From the NCBI RefSeq assembly GCF_004803635.1, contig NZ_SSWX01000004.1:115640-179639 (forward strand): a stretch of DNA of 64,000 bases. The letters run 5' to 3'. The stretch's first letter is position 1. The number at the start of each line of letters is the position of its first letter. Below are positions 55,586 to 63,569 of the stretch, one piece after another. The notes beneath the pieces were generated by a model, which searched no databases, had not been told where the DNA came from, and saw nothing but the letters and a program-made list of their open reading frames with translations. The stretch comes from Lampropedia aestuarii (GTDB taxonomy: Bacteria > Pseudomonadota > Gammaproteobacteria > Burkholderiales > Burkholderiaceae_C). Position numbers and translations under genes: made by a program.

Positions 55586-56499
55586 GCCTGGTAAGACCAA
55601 GGCGCGCCTGAGAGCCGCAGGGCCAGATAATCCATCAAGGCGGTAACGCGGGCGGGGCGGCTGCGGCTAGGCGGGGTGACCAGATGCAGCGCGATCGCGC
55701 TGACTTGCCAATCGTCCATCGCAGTGCGTAAGCGGCCATCGCGCAAGGCCTGCCACACCATGAACTCAGGCTGCAAAGCCACGCCCAGGCCCGCCTCCAA
55801 CGCGGGATTGAGGGCCTCGGCGTTATTGACCAGCATCATGCCTGGCACAAACACCGTGGCCTCGCCCTTGTCCGCATGGCTAAAACGCCAGGGCACGGCC
55901 GCCCCCGTTTGCGAATACAGCATCACTTGGTGTTCAGACAAGTCCGAGGGGTGTGCAGGCTCACCATGCTGCTTGAAATAAGCTGGCGAGCCCACCAGCA
56001 AAATGCGCACCGTGGCCAGCTTGCGCGCCAGCAAGCTCGAATCCTGTAACTGTGAGATGCGCAAGGCCAAATCCAGTCGGTTGCCCACCAGGTCAACCTG
56101 CTGGTCGCTGAACTGGATGTCCAGGCTGACCTCAGGGTGCTCACGCATGAAATCAGGCAGCAGCGGGGCCACACAGGCAATGCCAAAGGACATGGGCATC
56201 GTGATGCGAATCGGCCCACGCAAACGGCTCGACTGCTCGGTCATTTCTTGCTCGACGGTCTGGCCCTCCAGCAAGATCCGTTCAGCCCGCTCAAGCGCAA
56301 TCTGGCCACTCTCAGTCAACGTCAGCTGCCGAGAGGTGCGGTGAAACAAGGCCGTTTTCAAACGCGCCTCCAAGCGTGAAATCGCCTTGGAGATCGTCGC
56401 TTGCGCCACGCCCAAGTCTTGTGAGGCTTTGGAAAACGAGCCCAACTGCACCACGCGGGCAAAAATGGCCCAGGCCTCTAGATCCGGTAATTGCTTCAT
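55582..56499 (-). CDS. LysR-type transcriptional regulator (CrgA/DsdC-like group)
   Basis: 305 residues. Winged helix: LEAWAIFARVVQLGSFSKAS, then VAQATISKAISRLEARLKTA. The linker RLRGPIRITMPMSFGIACVA and the effector stretch LVGNRLDLALRISQLQDSSL are typical of the CrgA-like group found widely in Burkholderiales. Such regulators often control oxidoreductases or efflux. The target is unclear: no gene is divergent at close range, since a repeat scar and the SDR gene terminator lie upstream. The convergent 4-bp overlap with the DsbD-type gene is notable. Confidence 0.88.
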   Translation of the reverse strand: MKQLPDLEAWAIFARVVQLGSFSKASQDLGVAQATISKAISRLEARLKTALFHRTSRQLTLTESGQIALERAERILLEGQTVEQEMTEQSSRLRGPIRITMPMSFGIACVAPLLPDFMREHPEVSLDIQFSDQQVDLVGNRLDLALRISQLQDSSLLARKLATVRILLVGSPAYFKQHGEPAHPSDLSEHQVMLYSQTGAAVPWRFSHADKGEATVFVPGMMLVNNAEALNPALEAGLGVALQPEFMVWQALRDGRLRTAMDDWQVSAIALHLVTPPSRSRPARVTALMDYLALRLSGAPWSYQA

Positions 56500-56598
56500 C
56501 GCACCACAGTCTGATTGAAAAGAAATCGCCTATGCTGGCGCAACAGTTGACACAGGTTTTCAGCGTATGTTTCGCACGAAAACCTGCGCATCCTATAA

Positions 56599-56625
56599 GA
56601 ACGTGTTTACGATCTTAGAGCCTGC
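56599..56625. mobile_element. Scar of MITE-like element (two ends abutting)
   Basis: GAACGTGTTTACGATC is followed directly by TTAGAGCCTG. Two different end types of the repeat thus meet with only TTA between them. The body is missing. This could be an excision scar or the junction of two former insertions. A similar junction exists at 17760-17775. Confidence 0.6.
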
Positions 56626-56713
56626 ACCACCTAGAAGGATTATCCTGTTTCATAACGCAACAAGCGACTGCCGATTCGTGCAAGCGCGCGCTGGCGCTCT
56701 CAGCGCCTATTCA

Positions 56714-56745
56714 AGAAAAAAGCCAGCGCTGGTAAGGGGCTGGCT
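56714..56745 (-). terminator. Intrinsic terminator of the SDR gene
   Basis: On the minus strand AGCCAGC and GCTGGCT flank an 11-base loop and are followed by TTTTTTC. It lies about 50 bases after the SDR stop codon and closes the acyl-CoA operon region. Confidence 0.88.
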
Positions 56746-56794
56746 CTGTACGAACTTTGGTTGTTGGCTTTGTCTTTAGCCAACTATCCGTGCA

Positions 56795-57712
56795 TCAGGC
56801 TGCGCGCAACTGCGCAATCAGCTGTTCACGCAACTCTGGCTTGTGCGCAAATGGATCGCTGGGGTTGCGGCCTTGCACCACATCTTCGAGGCGTTGCTGC
56901 ACCGAGCCCAAGGCTTGCGGGTGGCTGTAGATGTAGAACTGGTCGGACTCAATCGCATCAAAGACTTTCTGTGCGACTTCTGCGGCGGTGACCTTGCCCG
57001 ATTGCACGGCTTTTTTGCCCATCGCATCGCCCACCAGCTGGCTTTGTGTGGGTTTTTGCTCGGCCAAATTGCCAGGGCGGTTGCGCTCGCTATTGGCGAT
57101 GCCAGTCGGCACGAAGAACGGGCATAGCACGCTGGCCGAGATTTGGTCGCTGACCAGCTTCAAGTCTTGGTACAAGGTTTCGGTCAAAGCCACGACCGCA
57201 TGCTTGCTGACGTTGTAAATGCCCATATTCGGCGGCGTCAGCAAACCGGCCATGCTGGCGGTGTTGACGATATGGCCTTGCCAGTTCGGATCGGTTTTGG
57301 CTGCTGCCAGCATCATCGGGGTGAAGTAATGCACGCCGTGCACCACGCCCATCACGTTCACACCCATCACCCAGGCCCACTCGGCTGGCGTGCTCTCCCA
57401 CACCAGACCACCAGCGGACACACCGGCGTTGTTGAAAACAAAATGCGGCGCGCCCAATTGCTGCTGCACATCTTGCGCCAGCTGCGCCATCGCCTCGGCA
57501 TTCGAGACATCGACCACGCGCGCAATGATCTGGCCCTGGTACTTGTCCACCATGGGCTTGAGCTCGGCCACCGCACGGTCCAGCGCGTCTTGCTGCACAT
57601 CGACCAGCACCAAATGCATGCCGCGCGCGGCGCCAATGCGCGCGCACTCCAAACCAAAACCTGAACCTGCGCCGGTCAATACCGCTGTTTTTCCTGCAAA
57701 TGTTTGAATCAC
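56795..57712 (-). CDS. Short-chain dehydrogenase/reductase
   Basis: 305 residues. The NAD(P)-binding motif is TGAGSGFGLECARIGAARG (residues 13-31), followed by FNNAGVSAGG and the catalytic set SMAGLLTPPNMGIYNVSKHA (Ser, Tyr, Lys). The Asp in LVLVDVQQDALDR suggests NAD preference. The long C-terminal part resembles SDRs acting on hydrophobic alcohols or 3-hydroxyacyl substrates. It lies downstream of the acyl-CoA operon on the same strand but is separated from it by a complete MITE-like element, which leaves 28 bp before its start. Substrate unknown. Confidence 0.88.
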   Translation of the reverse strand: MIQTFAGKTAVLTGAGSGFGLECARIGAARGMHLVLVDVQQDALDRAVAELKPMVDKYQGQIIARVVDVSNAEAMAQLAQDVQQQLGAPHFVFNNAGVSAGGLVWESTPAEWAWVMGVNVMGVVHGVHYFTPMMLAAAKTDPNWQGHIVNTASMAGLLTPPNMGIYNVSKHAVVALTETLYQDLKLVSDQISASVLCPFFVPTGIANSERNRPGNLAEQKPTQSQLVGDAMGKKAVQSGKVTAAEVAQKVFDAIESDQFYIYSHPQALGSVQQRLEDVVQGRNPSDPFAHKPELREQLIAQLRAA

Positions 57713-57740
57713 TGCTTGTCTCCTGGCTGTTATTGTTTAA

Positions 57741-58004
57741 GAACGTGTTTACGATCTTTTTGCAGTCGCGCAAGGCACAAAAAAGTGGCAGTGCAAGGCG
57801 CCTGTTGCCGCTCATACGTCTGTATGAACAAAACGGGCAACGCCGCAATGCGCTTTTTTGTGCCTTGCCCTCTGGGTTGGAGCCCAAAAGGCACGCTGCT
57901 TTGTTAAAAATCCTCGCCGGGCAGCTAGCCCGACTGCGGTTTTTGCCGCGCATCGTATCCTTTTGGGCTCCAACGCGGTCTGTAAAAAGATCGTAAACAC
58001 GTTC
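57741..58004. mobile_element. MITE-like element, complete 264-bp copy
   Basis: Flanked by TAA at 57738-57740 and 58005-58007. Ends: GAACGTGTTTACGATCTTTT and its complement (24 of 25). Arm one: GCAAGGCACAAAAAAG with CTTTTTTGTGCCTTGC, tipped by CTCATACGTCTGTATGA. Arm two: GGAGCCCAAAAGG with CCTTTTGGGCTCC, with the inner GCCGGGC/GCCCGAC hairpin. The whole could fold as a stem with two large arms. Short frames inside are repeated in every copy and are not protein genes. It sits between two genes of a probable operon. Confidence 0.94.
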
Positions 58005-58045
58005 TAAGTGTTGGCGATCTCTGGTGCGAGATCGCCCAACGCTTG

Positions 58046-59065
58046 TCAGACCAACTTGACCAATTGCTTGCCAAAGTTCTGGCCTTTGAGCATGCCCAAA
58101 AAGGCTTCGGGCGCGGCAGACAAACCTTCTGCGACCGACTCACGCGCGCGCAGCTTGCCGCTGGCCACCAAACTGCCCAGCTCTTTGAGGGCAGCAGGCC
58201 AGACCTGCATGTGCTCGCTGACAATAAAGCCTTCAACGCGCATGCGGTTGATCAGGATCAAGGCCGGGTTAGCCATCGACAGCGGCTGGCCATCGTAGCC
58301 AGCAATCATGCCGCACACGGCCATGCGGGAAAACGCATTGGCGCGCAGCATGACCGCATCCATGATCCAGCCACCCACGTTCTCAAAATGGCCATCAATG
58401 CCATCTGGGCAGGCTTCTTTCAAGGCTTTAGCCAACGCATAAGTATCCTGGTTGTACTCGCGGTAATCCAGACAGGCATCAAAGCCCAATTCCTCGACTG
58501 CATAGCGGCACTTGTCAGGGCCGCCGGCAATGCCAACTACACGGCAACCACGTGCTTTGGCCAATGCCGCATAGGCACTGCCGACTGCGCCCGACGCGGC
58601 GGTGACCGTGACAGTCTGACCCGGTTTAGGGTCGATGATGTGCACCAGTCCGTAATAAGCGGTCACGCCCGGCATGCCGACCGCGCCCAAATAAGCCGAC
58701 AGCGGCACATGCGTCGTATCGACCTTGCGCAGCACGCCCGGTTGCGTGGCCGTCACAACGCTGTAGTTCTGCCAGCCGCCCATGCCCACGACCTGGTCGC
58801 CAGCGGCATAATCGGGGTGGCGGCTCTCGACCACTTCGCCGACGGTGCCGCCAATCATGACCTCGCCCAGCGGCTGGGACGCCGCATAGCTTTTGGAGTC
58901 ATTCATGCGCCCGCGCATATACGGGTCCAGACTCAGGTAGTGGTGGCGCACCAGCACCTGGCCGTCTTGCAAGGGCGCAATATCGGTCTCGACCAGTTTG
59001 AAGTTAGCGGCCGTGGCTTCGCCTTTAGGGCGGTTGTCCAGCACGATTTGGTGGTTCTTGGTCAT
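58046..59065 (-). CDS. NADP-dependent oxidoreductase (MDR family, CurA/prostaglandin-reductase type)
   Basis: 339 residues. The N-terminus MTKNHQIVLDNRPKGEATAA and the phrase LSLDPYMRGRMNDSKSYA are typical of zinc-free medium-chain reductases that reduce enals and enones. The Rossmann motif is TVTVTAASGAVGSAYAALAK, followed by RVVGIAGGPDKCRYAVEELG and FENVGGWIMDAVMLRANAFS. GGAG precedes the ATG at 59065. A long upstream extension in frame is out of family and was dropped. It ends the compact part of the operon just before the repeat. Confidence 0.92.
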   Translation of the reverse strand: MTKNHQIVLDNRPKGEATAANFKLVETDIAPLQDGQVLVRHHYLSLDPYMRGRMNDSKSYAASQPLGEVMIGGTVGEVVESRHPDYAAGDQVVGMGGWQNYSVVTATQPGVLRKVDTTHVPLSAYLGAVGMPGVTAYYGLVHIIDPKPGQTVTVTAASGAVGSAYAALAKARGCRVVGIAGGPDKCRYAVEELGFDACLDYREYNQDTYALAKALKEACPDGIDGHFENVGGWIMDAVMLRANAFSRMAVCGMIAGYDGQPLSMANPALILINRMRVEGFIVSEHMQVWPAALKELGSLVASGKLRARESVAEGLSAAPEAFLGMLKGQNFGKQLVKLV

Positions 59066-59139
59066 CGCTGTCTCCTTATAAAAACACAAATAAGATCCAA
59101 TGCATACACGGCCATCGCATGGCTGGCGCGCACGCCCTG

Positions 59140-59853
59140 TCAGCCTCGTCCAGGCAGCACACGCAGACCCGACGGGGTCATGATCTCGGCGCTCACGCTC
59201 GGACTTAGCGTCTGCACAAACACGATCTCTGGCCCAGCCTGTGCATAGCGCCACTGCAAGCTGTCGGCCAAGCGCTGCAGGCGCTCGGGCTGCGGGTGGC
59301 CAATGCGCAGACGCTGCAGCGACAGGCCTTGCTCGGGCAGTGTCTGCGCTGGATGCGCAGGCCCAGCCTGCCATTCAATCAAAGCGGGGCCAGCACCATC
59401 AACGGGGATCGAGCCATCGCTGGGAATGGTGATTTGCCACTGGCGCTCGCCACGACTCATGGTTTGCACCGGCCCTAGGGCTTCGCTGGCTTGCTCAACG
59501 CGCGCGGCAATGCCCGGCGCGCCTTCATTGCGCAGCACCCACATCGCCAAATGCGGCAGGCTGCCTGGCTGCAAATTGTCCAGCGCAAACCAGCGCGGCT
59601 GGGCTGGTAGCGGCACACCGGCTTGCGGGGCGATGACTTCCAGATACAGACCTTCGCCCAGGCGCAGCAGCGCATTGTGCGTGGCCATGCGCGGATGCTG
59701 GCCGCCGGGCGTGGCGCGCACGCCGAGCACCGATTCCAGCCAGGTCACGCCTTGCTGCAAATCCTGGCAGACGACGGCCAAATGGTCGAGATACACACCG
59801 GTGCCTGTCACAAGCGCACCTTGCTGCTGTGGAGTGGTTGTCGCGGTACTCAT
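59140..59853 (-). CDS. VOC family protein (glyoxalase-like domain)
   Basis: About 237 residues. GVYLDHLAVVCQDLQQGVTW with the first metal-binding His opens the fold. LGVRATPGGQHPRMATHNAL and LYLEVIAPQAGVPLPAQPRW follow, close to PF13468 (glyoxalase-like domain 3). The second half repeats the fold more weakly (PALIEWQAG). The reaction is unknown; VOC proteins include isomerases, lyases and dioxygenases. Its ATG overlaps the stop of the PaaI-type gene by 4 bp, which fixes the start at 59853 and shows translational coupling. Confidence 0.82.
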   Translation of the reverse strand: MSTATTTPQQQGALVTGTGVYLDHLAVVCQDLQQGVTWLESVLGVRATPGGQHPRMATHNALLRLGEGLYLEVIAPQAGVPLPAQPRWFALDNLQPGSLPHLAMWVLRNEGAPGIAARVEQASEALGPVQTMSRGERQWQITIPSDGSIPVDGAGPALIEWQAGPAHPAQTLPEQGLSLQRLRIGHPQPERLQRLADSLQWRYAQAGPEIVFVQTLSPSVSAEIMTPSGLRVLPGRG

Positions 59854-60248
59854 GCTTGGGCTGGACGCTGCTTGATGACAAAAGTGCCACTGGCCTTGGC
59901 GCAAATTTCTCCGTCATCGGCGATGATAGAGGCCTCAATGAACACCAGCTTTTTAGTGCGCTGCAAGACCACGCCATGGCCGTTCAAGGTGCCACGCGAG
60001 GGGCGCATGAAACTGGTTTTCATCTCCACGGTGATCGCGCCCATATCGGGCTGCTCAGGCTCCAGCGCAGCAAAGGCCATGGTCACATCGAGCAAGGTCA
60101 TCACCACGCCGCCATGTGCCATGTCATACGCGTTGTTGTGCTCAGGCCGCGGCGTCAAGCGCAAGTGCGAGCGGCCTTGGCCGTAGGACACAAACTCAAT
60201 GCCCAGGTGGTCGATAAAAGGAACGGTAAATCCGCGCACAGTGCTCAT
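59850..60248 (-). CDS. PaaI-type hotdog thioesterase
   Basis: 132 residues, single hotdog domain. The PaaI/YbgC-like motif HNNAYDMAHGGVVMTLLDVT (about residues 37-56) carries the HGG and the acidic catalytic residue, and MKTSFMRPSRGTLNGHGVVL follows. Such enzymes hydrolyse aromatic or short acyl-CoA thioesters, often to rescue trapped CoA. It lies in the middle of the minus-strand acyl-CoA operon, coupled by a 4-bp overlap to the VOC gene. Confidence 0.88.
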   Translation of the reverse strand: MSTVRGFTVPFIDHLGIEFVSYGQGRSHLRLTPRPEHNNAYDMAHGGVVMTLLDVTMAFAALEPEQPDMGAITVEMKTSFMRPSRGTLNGHGVVLQRTKKLVFIEASIIADDGEICAKASGTFVIKQRPAQA

Positions 60249-60321
60249 GGTGGAACTCTCTTAAAAATGGAAAACAGCGACTGTACAGCCTGCCAACGGT
60301 GCGCAGCCGCTGCTACAGGGC

Positions 60322-61119
60322 TTAGCCACCCGAGAGCACGCTGACACCGCCATCAACGGCCAGATGTTGACCGGTAATGTGCTTGCCCGCATCGGAAGCA
60401 AACAGCAGCGTAATGCCTTTCAAATCCTCGTCGTCGCCCAGGCGTTTAAGCGGGGCTTTTGCTGCCACAGCGTCACCACCCCCCATGGCCTTGAGTGTAC
60501 CCAGGGTCATTTTGCTGGGGAAAAAGCCGGGACAAATGGCATTGACACGGATGCCGTAATGGCCCCATTCAGTCGCCAGGGCGCGGGTGAAATTGAGGAC
60601 TGCGCCCTTGGAGGTGTTGTAGGCAATGGTTTGCATCTCGGGCGGGTTGCCGCCCAGACCTGCAATCGATGCCAGGTTGATGATGCTGCCCGATTGGCGC
60701 GCAATCATGCCGTGTTTGGCCACGTGCTGGCTCAGCAGGAAGTACCCTCGGATGTTGAGGTTCATCACCTTGTCCCAGGCTTCCAGCGGGTGGTCTTCAG
60801 CGGGCGCGCCCCAGGTGGCGCCAGCGTTGTTGACCAGAATATCGATCTGGCCGAGCTGCTTGTTCGCGTGCTCGGCCAAACGCGCAATGTCTTGCGGGTT
60901 GGCAGCATCGGCGGCCAGCCACTGGGCGTCGATGCCAGCGGCTTTGAGCTCGGCCGCCGCTTCTTCCAAGTCGGCGGCTTTGCGCGAGCTCAGCAGCACT
61001 TTGGCACCAGCTTCGCCCAGCGCGTGGGCCATTTGCAGACCCAGGCCACGCGAGCCTCCGGTCACCAAGGCAGTCTTGCCAGAGAGGTCAAACAATTGCT
61101 GGATGCGGCGGTGTGTCAT
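60322..61119 (-). CDS. SDR family oxidoreductase (3-oxoacyl/gluconate dehydrogenase-like)
   Basis: 265 residues. TGGSRGLGLQMAHALGEAGA is the nucleotide-binding loop (residues 21-40), and the Ser-Arg-Lys in VLLSSRKAADL suggests NADP. NNAGATWGAPAEDHPLEAWD, the catalytic INLASIAGL...YNTSKGA and NAICPGFFPSKM follow. The C-terminus HITGQHLAVDGGVSVLSGG is standard. It may act on a 3-hydroxyacyl-CoA produced by the pathway. It sits between the Dabb protein and PaaI-type genes. Confidence 0.9.
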   Translation of the reverse strand: MTHRRIQQLFDLSGKTALVTGGSRGLGLQMAHALGEAGAKVLLSSRKAADLEEAAAELKAAGIDAQWLAADAANPQDIARLAEHANKQLGQIDILVNNAGATWGAPAEDHPLEAWDKVMNLNIRGYFLLSQHVAKHGMIARQSGSIINLASIAGLGGNPPEMQTIAYNTSKGAVLNFTRALATEWGHYGIRVNAICPGFFPSKMTLGTLKAMGGGDAVAAKAPLKRLGDDEDLKGITLLFASDAGKHITGQHLAVDGGVSVLSGG

Positions 61120-61203
61120 AGGGTGTGTCTCCTGGTGTTGTTGATCTGTCTGGCCGGGCTTGCCACTTGGCTGTTTGCTTGGGCAAGCCCTGCACTTGCG
61201 TAT

Positions 61204-61524
61204 TTAGGACACCCAGTCCATGCACTGGCGCGCTTCGCGAATCGCGCCAATAAAGCCTTTCAAGGCCACATGCTGGGGGTGGTCGGCGTACGCATCCAAG
61301 GCGGCCTTGTCGGTGAACTCGCTAAACAGCACGATGTCGTAGGTCGCTTCCAGGCCTTGGGCCTGGGCTTCTGCGCCGGTCACCACTTCAAAGCGCAAGG
61401 TGCCGGGCGAGAGCTGGGCACAAGCCAGCAGTTTGTCTTTCATCAATCGCAGATTGGTGGCTTTGTCAGCGCCTTCGGCCTGGTCCAGCAGTTTCCACAT
61501 CACGATGTGTTTGAGGGTGCTCAT
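61204..61524 (-). CDS. Dabb (stress-responsive alpha/beta barrel) domain protein
   Basis: 106 residues. LKHIVMWKLLDQAEGADKAT opens the ferredoxin-like fold, followed by LRFEVVTGAEAQAQGLEATY and DIVLFSEFTDKAALDAYADH, then PQHVALKGFIGAIREARQCM. Dabb proteins form dimeric barrels; some are monooxygenases or cyclases, but most are uncharacterised. The ATG at 61524 lies 5 bases after the acyl-CoA dehydrogenase stop, so translation is probably coupled. A role in the same pathway is inferred from the operon. Confidence 0.88.
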   Translation of the reverse strand: MSTLKHIVMWKLLDQAEGADKATNLRLMKDKLLACAQLSPGTLRFEVVTGAEAQAQGLEATYDIVLFSEFTDKAALDAYADHPQHVALKGFIGAIREARQCMDWVS

Positions 61525-61529
61525 GGTAT

Positions 61530-63362
61530 TCAAAATCCTTCGTCTATGAGATCTACACAAGTTGTGTCACCCGTTTGTACCACTTGTAGCCAAGCGCCAA
61601 TCTTAGGCAGCTCATAACGGAAGAAAAATTGTGCGCAGGCCAGCCGCCCTTGCGCTTTGGCGTCCAGCGCTGCGCCGCTTGACGCCACCACCGCACTGGC
61701 CACATCCAGCCAGATCCAGGCCAGCACCACATGGCCAAAGCCTTGCATATACGGCACGGCATTGGCCAGCGTGCGGTTGGCATCGCCCCATTGCCAGGCC
61801 TGCTCGGTGGTGCTGAGCACGACTTGCCAGGCCGCTTGCAACTGCTGGGCCAAGCCGGCCAATTCCGGCTGTTGCTGGGCTTGGGCCGCGGTGGCCTCAA
61901 TGCGTTGCGTCAGCAGTTTCAGGCCAGCTCCGTCTTGCATGCGCACTTTGCGGCCCAGCAAATCATTGGCCTGGATGCCGTGCGTGCCTTCATGGATCAT
62001 ATTAAGGCGGTTGTCGCGCCAGTACTGCTCTACCGGAAAGTCACGCGTATAGCCATAACCGCCATGGATTTGAATGGCCAGCGAGTTGGCCTCCAGGCAC
62101 CATTCGCTGGGCCAGCTTTTGGCAATCGGCGTCAGCACTTCCAAGAGCAGCTTGGCTTCGGCGGCACTGCCCTCGCCACCCGTATGCTGCTCATCAACCA
62201 AACGCGCGGCCAACAAATTCAGCGCCAGCGCGCCTTCGCAATAGGTTTTTTGCGCCAGCAGCATGCGGCGCACATCGGCATGGCCAAAAATGGCGACCTG
62301 CGGGGCAGCAGCGTCTTTGCCGCCAGCGCCCAGCGGCCTGCCTTGTGGACGGTTTTTGGCGTATTCCAAGCTGGCCTCATAACCGGCCTGGCCCAGCATG
62401 GTTGCGGCCATGCCAATCGCAATGCGGGCTTCGTTCATCATGTGGAACATGCAACGCAGGCCGTCCCCGACCTGGCCGACCAAATAGCCGATGGCGCCGG
62501 CGCTGCCGCGCACCGGGTACTGGCCTTCGCCGAAGTTGAGCAAGGTGTTGGTGGTGCCGCGCCAGCCGAGTTTGTGGTTCAAACCGGCCAAGGCCACATC
62601 ATTGCGCTCGCCGGTCAACTGGCCTTGGCTATCGACCAGTTTTTTGGGCACGATGAACAAGGAAATGCCTTTGACGCCAGGCACCAGCTTGCCCGATGCA
62701 TCAGGCACTTTGGCCAAGACCAGGTGCACGATGTTCTCGGACAGTTCATGATCGCCCGAGGAAATCCACATTTTGTTGCCTCGCAGGCGGTAGCGTGCGC
62801 CCAGCGGATCGGCTTCGAAATCTGCGCCATCGGGCACGGCGCGGGTGGCCACATCGCTCAGCGATGAACCAGCCTGCGGCTCGGACAAACACATGGTGCC
62901 GGTAAAGCGGCCATTGAATTCGTTGTGCGCAAACACCTGCTGCTGCAGCGGCGTGCCATGGGCCATCAATAGATTGGCATTGCCGGTGGTCAGCATATTG
63001 GAGCCAATGCTGATCGAGGCCTTGGCAAAAAAGGTGTTGGCGGCCGACTCAACGACAAACGGCAGCTGCATGCCGCCCAGTGCATAGTCCTGCGCAGCGC
63101 TGAGCATGCCCGAGTCGGCATAGGCTTGGCGGGCATCGTAGGTCGCTTGCGGCAGCACGACTTTCTCACCGTCAAAATGCGGCTCCTGGGTATCAACCAA
63201 ACGGTTAAAAGGTGCAAATTTGTCGGCAGCAATGCGCTCGCAGGTATCCAACACCGCATCAAAGGTCTCGCGGCCGTGGTCGGCATAGCGGCTACGCTCA
63301 GACAACTGCTGCACCTGCAGCCAGTCATAGAGAAGAAAGTCCAAGGTATTGCGCAAGCTCAT
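61530..63362 (-). CDS. Acyl-CoA dehydrogenase (about 600-residue type), first gene of operon
   Basis: 610 residues. The N-terminal lead is LRNTLDFLLYDWLQVQQLSE. FAD/substrate motifs: FTGTMCLSEPQAGSSLSDVA, NKMWISSGDHELSENIVHLV and KLGWRGTTNTLLNFG. The catalytic glutamate lies in NMIHEGTHGIQANDLLGRKV. EWCLEANSLAIQIHGGYGYT is the FAD-binding C-terminal stretch. It is a distant paralogue of the enzyme at 48298. The gene heads a run of six closely spaced minus-strand genes down to 58046. A TetR-type half-site lies 17 bases before its ATG. Confidence 0.93.
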   Translation of the reverse strand: MSLRNTLDFLLYDWLQVQQLSERSRYADHGRETFDAVLDTCERIAADKFAPFNRLVDTQEPHFDGEKVVLPQATYDARQAYADSGMLSAAQDYALGGMQLPFVVESAANTFFAKASISIGSNMLTTGNANLLMAHGTPLQQQVFAHNEFNGRFTGTMCLSEPQAGSSLSDVATRAVPDGADFEADPLGARYRLRGNKMWISSGDHELSENIVHLVLAKVPDASGKLVPGVKGISLFIVPKKLVDSQGQLTGERNDVALAGLNHKLGWRGTTNTLLNFGEGQYPVRGSAGAIGYLVGQVGDGLRCMFHMMNEARIAIGMAATMLGQAGYEASLEYAKNRPQGRPLGAGGKDAAAPQVAIFGHADVRRMLLAQKTYCEGALALNLLAARLVDEQHTGGEGSAAEAKLLLEVLTPIAKSWPSEWCLEANSLAIQIHGGYGYTRDFPVEQYWRDNRLNMIHEGTHGIQANDLLGRKVRMQDGAGLKLLTQRIEATAAQAQQQPELAGLAQQLQAAWQVVLSTTEQAWQWGDANRTLANAVPYMQGFGHVVLAWIWLDVASAVVASSGAALDAKAQGRLACAQFFFRYELPKIGAWLQVVQTGDTTCVDLIDEGF

Positions 63363-63378
63363 GGTGGGGTATTCCGTT

Positions 63379-63393
63379 CAAACGATCGTGCCA
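63379..63393. promoter_or_regulatory. Putative TetR-type operator upstream of the acyl-CoA dehydrogenase operon
   Basis: On the minus strand GGCACGATCGTTTGA, sharing GCACGATCGTT with the palindrome before tetR at 47534. The self-complementary ACGATCGT core is complete; the outer arms differ. It is placed close to the start codon, as an operator would be. Confidence 0.6.
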
Positions 63394-63569
63394 GCACCGC
63401 GCATAGCGCCTGAGTGCCCAGCTTTTTAATGCAGGAATCCATCGTAGCGGCAAGCGGTTGTGGCATCAGTCACCTTGGCTACCCGCCCCACCGTCGAGCA
63501 CGCCCACCAAAGCGCTGTATGATCGCCGCTGTGGTTGCCAAGACGCCTGCGTTCACGCGGCCACACCGA

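Noticed and set aside
58043..59248. Plus-strand open frame of about 400 codons
   Set aside because: Shadow of the NADP oxidoreductase gene on the other strand. Other long antisense frames, such as 60364-61617 and 61731-62867, are rejected for the same reason.
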